Source: Pseudomonas fluorescens
GTDB lineage: Bacteria > Pseudomonadota > Gammaproteobacteria > Pseudomonadales > Pseudomonadaceae
NCBI RefSeq assembly: GCF_004683905.1
Contig: NZ_CP038438.1
Coordinates: 2,480,001-2,544,000 of the forward strand
Reading direction: 5' to 3'
DNA length: 64,000 nt
The notes beneath the pieces were generated by a model. It did no database searches. It was given only the letters and a program-made list of their open reading frames with translations, and was not told where the DNA came from. Positions 54,496 to 63,800 of this stretch are shown here, one piece after another. The position numbers and the translations under genes were made by a program. Every line of letters starts with the position of its first letter. The stretch's first letter is position 1.

Positions 54496-55536
54496 TCAGC
54501 CTGCCAGGCAGGCGGCAAAGCCCTGGTTCAACGCCGCGCGGTCCAGGTCGCGGCCGATGAACACGATCTTGCTCGAACGGGGCTCCATGCCCCAGGCGGT
54601 CGAGGCGCGAAACTCCACCAGGCTGTGCACGCCTTGCAGCACATAGCGCTGGTCTTCGTTGGCCACGGCGAGCACGCCTTTCATGCGATAGAGGTTGTCG
54701 GCCTGGGACGAGCGCAGCTCGCTGATCCAGCGGTGGAACGCCATCAGATTGACCGCGCCGTCGACGGCGATGCCCACCGATGACACGCTCGGATCGTGTT
54801 CGTGGTCTTCTGATTCATGGTGGTGGTCATGGTCGTGATGCTCAGGTTCCGCGCCGATTTCCATAAGCTTCTGCGTGCACTCGAACGCACCGATGCCGAG
54901 AATTTTCGTCAGGTCGATCTGCGCATGGGTGGAGGTCACCAGATCTGCGGTGGCGTTCAAACCACGGATCTTGCCGCGCAGGATTTCCACCTCGTCGCCG
55001 CTGACCAGATCGACCTTGTTGATGACAATGCGATCGGCGCAGACGATCTGATCCACCGCCTGATTGTCGACGCCATCCAGTTGCAGATCCTCCAGGTGCT
55101 GGGCGATGTGCTTGGCGTCGACCATGGTCACGATCGCGTCGAGTTCGACTTCTTCGGCAATCGGGTCATTGATGAAAAAGCTCTGCGCCACCGGGTACGG
55201 ATCGGCCAGCCCGCTGGTCTCGATCAGGATGTGATCGAGGCGCACCGGGCGCGCCACCAGCTCGCGGACGATGCGCACCAGGTCCTCACGAACCTCGGCG
55301 GTACAACACACGCAGCCGTTGACCATTTCGTAGATCTCTTCGGTCTCGGAGCTGAGCACCAGATCGCCGTCGATGCCGACCTCGCCGAACTCGTTTTCGA
55401 TCACGGCAATCTTGCGCCCGTGGTTTTCCTTGAGGATGTAGTTGAGCAGGGTGGTTTTGCCGGCGCCGAGGAAGCCGGTGAGGATGGTCACGGGGATTTT
55501 GGTGTTGGGGGTTGGGGCGTTGAAGGGGGTGTTCAT
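54496..55536 (-). CDS. CobW/COG0523 G3E GTPase (metal chaperone)
   Basis: A 346-residue GTPase. Walker A is ILTGFLGAGKTTLLNYILKE; the family metal site GCVCC is in MVNGCVCCTAEVRED; the guanine-specifying NKVD is in IVINKVDLVSGDE. A His/Asp/Glu-rich linker (EHHDHDHHHESEDHEHD) adds metal-binding capacity before the C-terminal domain. COG0523 proteins insert zinc or other metals into target enzymes. It lies downstream of ubiD-ubiX and two amidohydrolases on the same strand and may serve one of the many metallo-amidohydrolases nearby; the target is not known. Confidence 0.88.
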   Translation of the reverse strand: MNTPFNAPTPNTKIPVTILTGFLGAGKTTLLNYILKENHGRKIAVIENEFGEVGIDGDLVLSSETEEIYEMVNGCVCCTAEVREDLVRIVRELVARPVRLDHILIETSGLADPYPVAQSFFINDPIAEEVELDAIVTMVDAKHIAQHLEDLQLDGVDNQAVDQIVCADRIVINKVDLVSGDEVEILRGKIRGLNATADLVTSTHAQIDLTKILGIGAFECTQKLMEIGAEPEHHDHDHHHESEDHEHDPSVSSVGIAVDGAVNLMAFHRWISELRSSQADNLYRMKGVLAVANEDQRYVLQGVHSLVEFRASTAWGMEPRSSKIVFIGRDLDRAALNQGFAACLAG

Positions 55537-55570
55537 ATGCAGCTCCTTGATGGACGCGGATTTGCTTTGG

Positions 55571-55660
55571 GTGGGAGCGGGCTTGCTCGCGAATGCGGCG
55601 GTTCAGCCACCATCATTGTTGAATGACCCACCGCATTCGCGAGCAAGCCCGCTCCCACAG
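55571..55660. repeat. Paired REP element, type B, overlapping a gene end
   Basis: GGGAGCGGGCTTGCTCGCG and its inverted copy. The right arm lies inside the ubiX-like gene and encodes its last 18 residues and stop. Confidence 0.9.
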
Positions 55661-56232
55661 GGTTCTCGGTGTTCTTTCCAGCGGGTGGCAACGCCGGCAT
55701 CGAGGCCGAACAGATCGAGCACTCTGCCGAGGCTGTGATCGACCATCTGCGCCAGGCTTTCGGGCCGGGCATAAAACGCTGGAACTGGGGGCGCGATGAT
55801 TCCGCCCATCTCGGTCACGGCGGTCATGTTGCGCAGGTGGGCGAGGGTCAGCGGGGTTTCGCGGGCCATCAGCACCAAGGTGCGGCGTTCCTTGAGGGTG
55901 ACGTCGGCGGCGCGGCCGATCAGCCCGGAAGACGTGCCGGTGGCGATCTCCGCCAGCGTGCGCATCGAACACGGCGCGACCACCATGCCCAGGCAGCGAA
56001 ACGAACCGCTGGCGATCCCGGCCGCGACGTCATCGGCGCGGTGGTAGTGGCTGGCAAGCGCAGTGACATCGGCCAGTTTGTAATCGGTCTCGTGGGCCAT
56101 GGTCAGCAGCGCGGCGCGGCTGATGATCAGGTGGCTTTCGATCTCCAGTTCGGCGAGCAATTGCAAAAGACGCACGCCGTAGATGAAGCCGGACGCGCCG
56201 CTGATGCCGACCACCATCCGCCGACGGTTCAC
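55603..56232 (-). CDS. UbiX-family flavin prenyltransferase
   Basis: A 209-residue protein that makes prenylated FMN for UbiD-type enzymes. The FMN-binding start is VVGISGASGFIYGVRLLQLL; MVVAPCSMRTLAEIATGTSS and LMARETPLTLAHLRNM follow, all family-typical. It starts at GTG 56232, overlapping the UbiD-type stop (GTGA). The family normally ends near DLFGLDAGVATRW; the further 24 residues, of which the last 18 (CGSGLARECGGSFNNDGG) come from a REP arm, are an acquired tail. It is a dedicated partner of the adjacent decarboxylase rather than the ubiquinone-pathway copy. Confidence 0.9.
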   Translation of the reverse strand: MNRRRMVVGISGASGFIYGVRLLQLLAELEIESHLIISRAALLTMAHETDYKLADVTALASHYHRADDVAAGIASGSFRCLGMVVAPCSMRTLAEIATGTSSGLIGRAADVTLKERRTLVLMARETPLTLAHLRNMTAVTEMGGIIAPPVPAFYARPESLAQMVDHSLGRVLDLFGLDAGVATRWKEHREPCGSGLARECGGSFNNDGG

Positions 56233-57614
56233 GATGCCAGACCCTTGAGCAATTGCCGGGCACGTTCGAGCACGTCCTGATCGAGCTGCGCCTTGATCCC
56301 GTCGAAGCCCGAGCCACGGGTGGCGTCCAGGCCCATGCGCGAAGTGGTGCCGTTGACCGAGGATGACGGGTCCAGCGGGCTGCCGGGCAAGCCGTCGATC
56401 ATGAACAGGTCCAGATGCGGCTGGAAATGCGCGGCCAGTGCCCACAACACCTGGCTGTCGTCGGTGATATCGATATCGCTGTCCACCGCGATCACGCTTT
56501 TCAGATAAGGATCCCAGCCGAGCAGGGCCAGCATGATCTGCCGCGCCTCGCCGTCGCGGCTTTGATCCAGCGCCACGTAGCAATGAAAGTGGGTGCCGGA
56601 GTTCGGATAATGCACGGCGGTGACGGCAGGGAAACGCGCCTTGAGTTTTTCGCTCATTTCCGCTTCGCGCGGTAGCCGCGCCAGTGTCAGGTGTTCGGCG
56701 TAGCGGCCGCCCATCACGTCCACCAGCCAGGCGTCCTTGCGCCGCAACAGGGTGTCGACGCGCAGCACGTTGTTGGTCGAACGATCCGAGGAATATCCGC
56801 TGAACTCGCCGAACGGGCCTTCCTCGGCGTAGGCCGTCGGGTCGATGGCGCCTTCGAGGACGAACTCGGCGTATGCCGGGACGCCGATGCCATAGCGCGG
56901 GGTCTTGACCAGTTCCAGCGGTGCGCCGAACAAGCCGCCGGCGACGGCGCGTTCATCGCTGCCGTAGGGTAAACGCGCTGCCGCCGCGAGCATGAACAAC
57001 GGATGTGCACCGACCACCATCGCCACGCGCAATTCTTCGCCGCGCTCACGGGCGGTCTGCAGCATCCGCCACAGGTGTCCGCGCGAGTGCAGGCTGGTCG
57101 CCAGGGACTGGCGCGCGTGGCGCATCGAGCGGTGGTAGCTCATGTTGGCGATGCCGGTCAGCGGGTCCTCGGCGATGATGATCGCGTTGGTGATGTACGG
57201 CCCGCGATCGCTGTCGAAATGCTTGAGCATCGGCAGCAGCGCCAGATCTACGGCTTCGCCTTCGAACACTTCATCAAGCACGGGGCCGCTTTCCACGTAG
57301 CGCGGGGCGATGGGCTGGTTGGCGCGGCGCTGGAAGGTTTCGTGCAGTTGTGCCGGGGTGACATCGAACAACCGGGCAATGCGGGTGCGGGAGGCGAACA
57401 GGTTAGTTGCCACCGTTACCTTGAGGCCGCCGACGTTTTCGCAGATCAGCAACGGATCGCGACCCTGTGCGGCGAGGGCATCGACCAGGGCGGTGATGTC
57501 CTGATCGGCAGAAACGGGTTGGGTGATGGTCAGCACATCGTCCGGGTATTCACGGCGATAGGCGTCGATGAACACGTGAAAATCCTGAGAATCGCCGAGC
57601 GTCGAACGGGTCAT
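56229..57614 (-). CDS. UbiD-family prenyl-FMN-dependent (de)carboxylase
   Basis: A 461-residue reversible decarboxylase. The catalytic EGPFGE pair (Glu265 and Glu270) is present in AEEGPFGEFSGYSS, with candidate Arg in MSYHRSMRHARQ. ENVGGLKVTVATNLFASR near residue 60 is the N-terminal family signature. The C-terminus has SDIDITDDSQVLWALAAHFQ. Substrates of this family are aromatic, heteroaromatic or alpha,beta-unsaturated acids. It is coupled with the UbiX-type gene and follows two amidohydrolase_2 paralogs, so it probably belongs to a catabolic route for an aromatic or heteroaromatic acid. Confidence 0.9.
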   Translation of the reverse strand: MTRSTLGDSQDFHVFIDAYRREYPDDVLTITQPVSADQDITALVDALAAQGRDPLLICENVGGLKVTVATNLFASRTRIARLFDVTPAQLHETFQRRANQPIAPRYVESGPVLDEVFEGEAVDLALLPMLKHFDSDRGPYITNAIIIAEDPLTGIANMSYHRSMRHARQSLATSLHSRGHLWRMLQTARERGEELRVAMVVGAHPLFMLAAAARLPYGSDERAVAGGLFGAPLELVKTPRYGIGVPAYAEFVLEGAIDPTAYAEEGPFGEFSGYSSDRSTNNVLRVDTLLRRKDAWLVDVMGGRYAEHLTLARLPREAEMSEKLKARFPAVTAVHYPNSGTHFHCYVALDQSRDGEARQIMLALLGWDPYLKSVIAVDSDIDITDDSQVLWALAAHFQPHLDLFMIDGLPGSPLDPSSSVNGTTSRMGLDATRGSGFDGIKAQLDQDVLERARQLLKGLAS

Positions 57615-57752
57615 GGTTTCACCTCGTAAAAAGCAGGCACGCAGGGGTGAGAGGGCGTTCGATCGAGCAGCCGTTGGCCTGCCGGTCGAGGGAACGCCGG
57701 GTCATCTTCGTGCCTGTAAAGTCGCTGTGTAACTGTCGTAACACGGCCCCAA

Positions 57753-57842
57753 TGTGGGAGCGGGCTTGCTCGCGAATGCGGTGGATCAGCCACCTTCATT
57801 GTTGAATGACGCACCGCTTTCGCGAGCGAGCCCGCTCCCACA
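57753..57842. repeat. Paired REP element, type B
   Basis: Inverted GGGAGCGGGCTTGCTCGCG-like arms between the UbiD-type gene and amidohydrolase A, interrupting the presumed operon (gap 57615-57856). Confidence 0.9.
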
Positions 57843-57856
57843 TGGATTGTGTGTGG

Positions 57857-58762
57857 CTACAAGTACGTGGTGGTCAGGCGAATATCCGCCTCAACCAGAT
57901 CCTTCGGCGGTGGCGTCGGTTCGATCCCACACAACCGGGCGATGTTGTTGCCCAGGTAGTCCTCCAGATGATCCTCATCGATGCCCAAGCCCTGCGGTGC
58001 CGGTGAGCACAACACCTCCAGTTCGCGCAGCCACATGCCCGGTTCGTTCGGCGGCGAGTCGGTGCCGAACACGATCTTGTTGCGCGGCAGCTCCTTGGCG
58101 AATTCGACGATCCGCGACTGGAAGCACCAACCCGATTCGCAGTACACGTTCGGCGTGTCCATCGCCATCCAGAACGCCTCGAACGAGTAGTTGCCGCCGG
58201 TCTGGATGCCGAAGTGGCCGATGATGAAATTGACCATCGGGAACTCACGGATGATCGGGTAGAACATCGTCGGAATGGTGTACGGGCCGTCGCCGGTATG
58301 GATCAGCACCACGATGTTGTACTTGGCGCAGACTTTCATCGCCGGACGCAACCAGTCCAGCGCCCGATCCGGGCGATAGCCGTGCATGTTGGCGTGCAGC
58401 TTGAGCATCTTGAAGCCGTATTCCTTGATGTGGAATTCCAGCTCCGCCGCACCGTTTTCCGGTCCCCAGCGCGGGTTGAAGTTGAAGTTGCCGATGAAGC
58501 GATCCGGGTACTTCACACAGAGTTCGGCGACATACGACATGTAGTCGCGCACGCCCTCGCGGCCCCGGCGGTTACCGTCGCGATAACCGGTGTTGCCCGG
58601 TGGCGGCTGGATGAAACCCATGTCGATGCGGCGCGGTTTGCCGTTGATCATGTACGGGCCGTCCATCAGTTTGAGCATGCGCTCGCCGGTGAACGGTTCG
58701 CCGGTGTGGCGCCAGGCCTCGTCGACCAGATTGGTGGGGTGCAGATGGGTGTCGATGATCAT
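57857..58762 (-). CDS. Amidohydrolase_2-family protein A (complete metal site)
   Basis: A 301-residue TIM-barrel protein of the ACMSD/gamma-resorcylate decarboxylase group. All expected metal ligands are present: DTHLH (His6, His8), IHTGDGPY (His155), IIGHFGIQ (His183) and VFGTDSPPNEPG (Asp235). Members of this family decarboxylate or hydrolyse aromatic acids and lactones with Zn or Mn. It is the downstream twin of a paralog four bases away, which shares its order of motifs along the whole length. No signal peptide. Substrate unknown; the UbiD-UbiX genes downstream hint at an aromatic acid. Confidence 0.82.
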   Translation of the reverse strand: MIIDTHLHPTNLVDEAWRHTGEPFTGERMLKLMDGPYMINGKPRRIDMGFIQPPPGNTGYRDGNRRGREGVRDYMSYVAELCVKYPDRFIGNFNFNPRWGPENGAAELEFHIKEYGFKMLKLHANMHGYRPDRALDWLRPAMKVCAKYNIVVLIHTGDGPYTIPTMFYPIIREFPMVNFIIGHFGIQTGGNYSFEAFWMAMDTPNVYCESGWCFQSRIVEFAKELPRNKIVFGTDSPPNEPGMWLRELEVLCSPAPQGLGIDEDHLEDYLGNNIARLCGIEPTPPPKDLVEADIRLTTTYL

Positions 58763-58766
58763 CGGT

Positions 58767-59696
58767 TCAGCTCCTGGCCAGTTGCGTGGTGACGGGGCGC
58801 TTGAGTTGCGCCTCTGCTTCGGAAACGGAACGCGGCGGCGGGGTCGGTTCGAGGCCGATCATCCGCGCGGTGTTGTTGCCCAGGTATTCCTCGAGGGTGT
58901 CTTCGTCGAGGTTCAGGCCTTGCGGCGGCTCGTGGCACAGCACTTCGAGCAGGCGCAGCCACATGCCCGGTTCGTTCGGCGGGGTGTCGGTGCCGAACAG
59001 GATCTTGTGCGTTGGCAAGACCTTGGCGAACTCGACGATCCGCGATTGCAGGCACCAGCCGGATTCGCAATAGACGTTGGGCAGTTCCATCGCCCATTGC
59101 ATCGGTTCGAACACGTAGACCCCGCCGGTCTGCACGCCGAAGTGGGCCATGATGAAATTCACGTTGGGGAATTCCTTGATCATCGGCACCCATTCCGAGG
59201 GGATGCTGTACGGGCCGTCACCGGTGTGCAGCTTGACCGGAATACCTAGCTCGGCGCACTTCTCGAAGCATGGGCGCACCCAGTCCAGTGCACGATCAGG
59301 CCGGTAGGCGTGCATATTGGCCTGCATCTGCACCATCTTGAAACCGTGCTCCTTGACGTAGCGCTCGATCGCCTCGACGCCGTTTTCCACACCGCAGCGC
59401 GGGTTGTAGACGAAGCAGCCGATGAAACGATCGGGGTAGGTCTGCACCATTTTCAGGGTGTAGGCCATGTAGGCGTCGATGGATTCACGGCCCGAGAGTT
59501 CGCCGTCGGTCCAGGTGTAAATGGTGTTGCCCTGCGGCGGCTGGATGAAGGCTTTGTCGATCCGGCGAGGTTTGCCGTTGACCATGTACGGGCCATCCAT
59601 CATCTCCAGCAAACGCTCGCCGGTGAACGGGTCACCGTCATGCCTCCAGGCGAGGTCCACGAGATCCGTGGGATAGCAGCTGATATCGATGATCAT
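58767..59696 (-). CDS. Amidohydrolase_2-family protein B, lacking the HxH metal motif
   Basis: A 309-residue paralog of the next gene. Shared segments include FTGERLLEMMDGPYMVNGKP, RPDRALDWVRP, CESGWCLQSRIVEFAK and DTPPNEPGMWLR. The N-terminal metal motif is replaced: MIIDISCYPT in place of MIIDTHLHPT, so His6 and His8 become Ser6 and Tyr8. The other ligands remain (His157, His185, Asp237). It may bind one metal differently, act on another substrate, or be a non-catalytic partner of protein A. ATG 59696 follows AGGAG by 9 bases; it is the first gene of the cluster, separated from A by 4 bases. Confidence 0.82.
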   Translation of the reverse strand: MIIDISCYPTDLVDLAWRHDGDPFTGERLLEMMDGPYMVNGKPRRIDKAFIQPPQGNTIYTWTDGELSGRESIDAYMAYTLKMVQTYPDRFIGCFVYNPRCGVENGVEAIERYVKEHGFKMVQMQANMHAYRPDRALDWVRPCFEKCAELGIPVKLHTGDGPYSIPSEWVPMIKEFPNVNFIMAHFGVQTGGVYVFEPMQWAMELPNVYCESGWCLQSRIVEFAKVLPTHKILFGTDTPPNEPGMWLRLLEVLCHEPPQGLNLDEDTLEEYLGNNTARMIGLEPTPPPRSVSEAEAQLKRPVTTQLARS

Positions 59697-59920
59697 TGAA
59701 GTCGATCTCCTGATAGCGGGGAAGGGAGCCTTGCGGCTCTCGGCATCCACGCCCCGGGCTATCGGCCATTTCTATGCGCAGCACTCGCGCATTCCCTCGC
59801 CTGTTCGCATCCGGCCCGGGTGGGTGGTTGCTGAGGGCGAGTATTGGAAGGCGGGGGAGGGTTCGTACAATATTAATTGGGTGGGGTGGTGATACTTCTG
59901 GGATATGGGCCTTGGATCAA

Positions 59921-60105
59921 GAGCCTTGCCCTCACCCTAGCCCTCTCCCGGAGGGAGAGGGAACCTACGGAGGTGTCTTTCGGTTTACATCGACCTGAAA
60001 GATCCAGTCGATTATGGATTCACAGCTGAGCTTTCACGTCGGCGTAATTCGTCAATATTCCCCAATCGGTCCCCTCTACCTCTGGGAGAGGGCTAGGGTG
60101 AGGGC
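59921..60105. repeat. MITE-like repeat element, short copy
   Basis: About 185 bases with inverted ends (CCCTCACCCTAGCCCTCTCC and GGGAGAGGGCTAGGGTGAGG) and inner GTTTACATCGACCTGAAAGA and ATATTCCCCAATCGGTCCCC, the same layout as 42830-43133 but without tandem units. Its right end supplies the last codons and stop of the convergent-side LysR gene. The remaining part of the 379-base gap, 59697-59920, should hold the promoter of the amidohydrolase cluster; an A/T-rich patch (GTACAATATTAATTGG) lies near 59865. Confidence 0.85.
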
Positions 60106-60999
60106 AGCGTTCTCAAGCGTACACAGAGCCAACTGTTTGATGACCTCAACCACCGGCGCCACACGCTCGGCCTGCCCATGCGGCCAAACCGCATACAGGT
60201 TGTAATGCGCAGCAATCTGCGCCTCGTTCAACGCCACCAGCCGCCCATTGCGCAACGCATCGGCGGCGAGTAAACCGCGCACCAGCCCGGCACCAACCCC
60301 GGCTTCGGCAGCCGCAATCAGGTTCGCCGCATTATCGAAAATCACCCGCGCCGCTGGCTCTACCGGGGGCATTCCGGCCGCATCCAGCCACGGTATCCAC
60401 GAGCGCCGCGTATAGCCCAACAGCGGCAATTCAAGGATCTGCGCCGGGCTCAGCGGCAACTGCAAACCATAGCGCTCAAGCAGCGCCGGTGAAGCCACCG
60501 CCAGCACCCGGTCGCCGCAGATCTGCGTCATCTCGCAGTCATCCCAATCGCCATAACCGTAACGCAACGCCAGATCCACCCGCTCGAAGCTGCTGCGATC
60601 ACTGCGCGGCATCGACCGCAGCGTCACCTCGTAATCCGGCAGTCCGTCGAGCAACTCCGGCAGGCGCGGATTGAGCCAGCTCTGCGCCAGTTCACTGTCC
60701 ACGTCCAGGGTCAGGCGTTGCGCCACGCTGCGGTTTTTCACCGAGGACAGCGCCCGGTCGATCTGCGCCAGCCCGTCCGCTAGCACGCTGGCAAACAACT
60801 GCCCGGCATCGGTGAGGTTGCTGCCGCCGCCCTCACGTACGAACAACGGCTGACCGATGAAATCTTCCAGTGCGCGAATCTGCTGGCTGATCGCACTGTG
60901 CGTCAGGTCGAGCTTGCGCGCAGCGCTGGAGAAACTGCCGCTGCGCGCCGCTTGGATGAACGCGCTCATGGACTGCACCGACGGGTATCGCTTGTACAT
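60076..60999 (-). CDS. LysR-family regulator with repeat-encoded C-terminus
   Basis: A 307-residue LysR/GcvA-type regulator ([36 protein letters not shown], effector domain from [20 protein letters not shown]). It is divergent from the molybdenum hydroxylase genes 118 bases away and probably controls them. The last eight residues (LTLALSQR) and the stop are encoded by the end of a MITE-like repeat, so the native terminus was replaced. ATG 60999 ([11 protein letters not shown]) is the first plausible start. Confidence 0.85.
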   Translation of the reverse strand: MYKRYPSVQSMSAFIQAARSGSFSSAARKLDLTHSAISQQIRALEDFIGQPLFVREGGGSNLTDAGQLFASVLADGLAQIDRALSSVKNRSVAQRLTLDVDSELAQSWLNPRLPELLDGLPDYEVTLRSMPRSDRSSFERVDLALRYGYGDWDDCEMTQICGDRVLAVASPALLERYGLQLPLSPAQILELPLLGYTRRSWIPWLDAAGMPPVEPAARVIFDNAANLIAAAEAGVGAGLVRGLLAADALRNGRLVALNEAQIAAHYNLYAVWPHGQAERVAPVVEVIKQLALCTLENAALTLALSQR

Positions 61000-61117
61000 G
61001 TTGTTAGTCCTGCTTACACCGGTTGGCAGAAATCGTCGCTGGCCGCGTGTTGCGTGGGCTTCCAATAATCGGTCACCAGGCCCGCACAAAGACGGGCCGC
61101 TCTTTTGGAGCCTGACA

Positions 61118-61582
61118 ATGATCGCATTCACGGTTAACGGCGAACGACGCGAGCTGGATGAGGCGTCCCCCTCCATGCCCTTGTTATGGGTACTGCGTGA
61201 TCAACTGAAACTCACCGGCACCAAATTCGGCTGCGGCATGGGCCTGTGCGGTGCCTGCACCGTGCATCTGGACGGTGTCGCGGTGCGTTCCTGCCAGTTG
61301 CCGCTGGCCGCCGTCGCGGGCCACAGCATCACCACCATCGAAGGTTTGTCGCCGAACGAAAGCCATCCGCTGCAACTGGCCTGGGTCGCCGAAGATGTGC
61401 CGCAATGCGGCTACTGTCAATCCGGGCAGATCATGTCCGCCGCCGCGCTGCTCAACACCGGCGCGGCGGTAACCGACGATTCGATCCGCAATGCGATGAC
61501 CGGCAATATCTGCCGTTGCGGCACTTACGCGCGGATCAACAAAGCGATCAAGCGCGCGGCGAACGCGCCGAAGGAGGCGTGA
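61118..61582 (+). CDS. Molybdenum hydroxylase [2Fe-2S] subunit (IorA type)
   Basis: A 154-residue small subunit of the xanthine-oxidase superfamily. It carries two [2Fe-2S] clusters: a ferredoxin-type one ([16 protein letters not shown], then C in VRSC) and an all-alpha one (CGYCQSGQ and NICRCGTY). ATG 61118 follows TGGAG by 8 bases. It overlaps the large subunit gene by one base. The arrangement small-then-large without an FAD subunit is that of isoquinoline 1-oxidoreductase and related periplasmic dehydrogenases, which pass electrons to cytochromes instead of NAD. Confidence 0.9.
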   Translation: MIAFTVNGERRELDEASPSMPLLWVLRDQLKLTGTKFGCGMGLCGACTVHLDGVAVRSCQLPLAAVAGHSITTIEGLSPNESHPLQLAWVAEDVPQCGYCQSGQIMSAAALLNTGAAVTDDSIRNAMTGNICRCGTYARINKAIKRAANAPKEA

Positions 61583-63795
61583 TGAGCCTGCGCGACGACA
61601 CCTTGCTCGAACCGTCACGCCGGGTCTTTCTCAAGCAAGCGGCGACGGTGGCTTCGGGCCTGGCGATTGCCTTGTATCTGCCCTCCGGCAGCGCCGCCAG
61701 CGACCCGAAAGCTCCGGCGCCGGCCACCGAATTCGAGCCCAACGCCTGGGTGCGGATCTTCCCCGGCGGCACAGTGAAACTGGTGGTGCACAAACACGAT
61801 TCCGGCACCGGCACGCAAACGGCGTTGGCCGCGTGTGTGGCCGAAGAGCTGGATGTGAACCCGATGACCGTGCAGGTGATCACCCCGGAAGATCCGTTCT
61901 TCGACACCTACATTCACCCGGTCTGGAAAGTCTTTTCCACCGGCGGCAGCACCAGTGTGTCGCTGGAATACGAGCGCCTGCGTATGGCCGGGGCCACGGC
62001 GCGGGCGCTGCTGATCGCGGCGGCAGCACAGCAATGGAAAGTCAGCCCCGACAGCTGCAGCACCGAAGAAGGTCGGGTGGTTCATCTGCCCAGCAAACGC
62101 AGCCTCGGCTACGGCGAACTGGTCGGCGTGGCGGCGCATTTGCCGGCGCCGGCCGGTGTCACGCTGAAGGATCCGACGCAGTTCAAATACATCGGCAAAC
62201 TGCGGCACAAGCGCGATGCCGCGGCCAAGGTCTGCGGGCGCTTCAAGTACAGCATCGACGTGCAGTTGCCGGGGATGATGGTGGCAGTGATTCAGCGCGC
62301 GCCGGTGGTCGGGGCGAAAGTCGTCAGCGTGAATTCGGCGGCGGCATTGCAGGTGCCGGGCGTGCGCCAGGTGCTTGCAATCCCTGGGCGCCCGGACGTG
62401 CTCGGCGGCAATCTGGAAGGCGTCGCGGTGCTGGCCGAGACGTTCTGGGCGGCGCAGCAGGGGCGCAAAGTGCTGGAGATCAAATGGAGCGATTCGCCGC
62501 TGGCCGGGTTCGACAGCGCGGAACTGGCCAAGGCCCAGGCTGCCGCTATTTCCGACCCGAACAGCCAAACCATCAAAGCCATGACGCATGGCGATGTCGG
62601 CGCGCAATGGCCGCACGCGGCGCAACTGATCGAAGCCGATTACCGCATGCCGTACAAGGTGCAGAACCCGCTGGAACCAATCTGCATCACCGCGCACGTG
62701 CAGGACAGCGCAATCACCTATTGGGGCGGCGTGCAGGTGCCATCGTCAGCGCTGGAAGCCGCGCAAACCGTGTGTGGCATCGCCAAGGACAAAGTCACCA
62801 TCAACGAACTGGTATCCGGCGGCAGTTTCGGTGCGCGGGAAGCCAAATACTGGTTGTTCGAGGTGGCGTATCTGGCGCAGCAAACCGGTGTACCGGTGAA
62901 GTTGCTCAACAGTCGTGAAGACGAGATGCACGCACTGTTCAATCACCCGGCCACACTGCACCGAGTCAAAGGCGCGTTGGATGCCCAGGGCAACCTCGCT
63001 GCGCTGAAACTGCACGCGGTATCACCCGCCTCGCCGGAGCAGTGGGAGCCGGGCTATTTCGAACGCCCGGATCACATGGATTACAGCACCACCGAAGCGA
63101 TCACCGCGTGGGACTTCGCCTACCGTCCGCCGCATCTGGAGCTGAACTGGGTCAAGCACGAAAGCCATGTGCCCAGCGGCTGGTATCGCTCGGTGAGCTT
63201 CATCCCCAACGTGTTCGCCGTCGAGAGTTTCATGGACGAACTGGCCCATGCGGCAGGCGCGGATCCGCTGGCGTTCCGTCTGGCCAACATGCAGGAGCGG
63301 CCACGGCATGTGGCGGTGCTGAAACAGGCTGCCGAACGCGCCGGATGGGGCCAGCCGTTACCGCCCGGCACTGCGTTGGGGATTGCGACCAATCAGGGTT
63401 ACACCAGTTTTATCGCGGTGGTGGCGCGGGTCGCGACGGTCGATGGCAAGTCGAAAGTGGAGAAGCTGACCTGCGTGGTCGATTGCGGTCTGGCGGTGTC
63501 GCCGGGCGGGGTCGAGGAGCAGATCTACGGCGGACTGATGTGGGGCTTGGGCCATGCGTTGTTTGATCGCCTCGACATTCAACAGGGCAGGGTGGTGCAG
63601 AGCAATTTCCACGACTACCGCGTGACCCGCATGTCGGACATGCCGGCCACCGATATCGTGGTGCTGGATGGCGAGCCGGGCAAGCCCGGTGGCGTAGGCG
63701 AGTTGGGCAGTCCGTCGGTGGCGCCGGCGATTGCCAACGCCTTGTTTGCGCTGACCGGCGTGCGCCAGCGCTCAACGCCGCTGAGTCCGGGGTAA
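61582..63795 (+). CDS. Molybdenum hydroxylase large subunit with Tat signal (IorB type)
   Basis: A 737-residue molybdopterin-cytosine-dinucleotide subunit. A twin-arginine signal ([20 protein letters not shown]) at residues 12-31 predicts periplasmic export as a folded complex with the small subunit. Cofactor and active-site regions include [29 protein letters not shown] and near the C-terminus [20 protein letters not shown], where Glu of VGELG is the catalytic base. It would hydroxylate an N-heteroaromatic ring or oxidise an aldehyde. No cytochrome or cofactor-insertion (XdhC) gene is visible before the window ends. Substrate unknown. Confidence 0.9.
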   Translation: MSLRDDTLLEPSRRVFLKQAATVASGLAIALYLPSGSAASDPKAPAPATEFEPNAWVRIFPGGTVKLVVHKHDSGTGTQTALAACVAEELDVNPMTVQVITPEDPFFDTYIHPVWKVFSTGGSTSVSLEYERLRMAGATARALLIAAAAQQWKVSPDSCSTEEGRVVHLPSKRSLGYGELVGVAAHLPAPAGVTLKDPTQFKYIGKLRHKRDAAAKVCGRFKYSIDVQLPGMMVAVIQRAPVVGAKVVSVNSAAALQVPGVRQVLAIPGRPDVLGGNLEGVAVLAETFWAAQQGRKVLEIKWSDSPLAGFDSAELAKAQAAAISDPNSQTIKAMTHGDVGAQWPHAAQLIEADYRMPYKVQNPLEPICITAHVQDSAITYWGGVQVPSSALEAAQTVCGIAKDKVTINELVSGGSFGAREAKYWLFEVAYLAQQTGVPVKLLNSREDEMHALFNHPATLHRVKGALDAQGNLAALKLHAVSPASPEQWEPGYFERPDHMDYSTTEAITAWDFAYRPPHLELNWVKHESHVPSGWYRSVSFIPNVFAVESFMDELAHAAGADPLAFRLANMQERPRHVAVLKQAAERAGWGQPLPPGTALGIATNQGYTSFIAVVARVATVDGKSKVEKLTCVVDCGLAVSPGGVEEQIYGGLMWGLGHALFDRLDIQQGRVVQSNFHDYRVTRMSDMPATDIVVLDGEPGKPGGVGELGSPSVAPAIANALFALTGVRQRSTPLSPG

Positions 63796-63800
63796 GCGCC

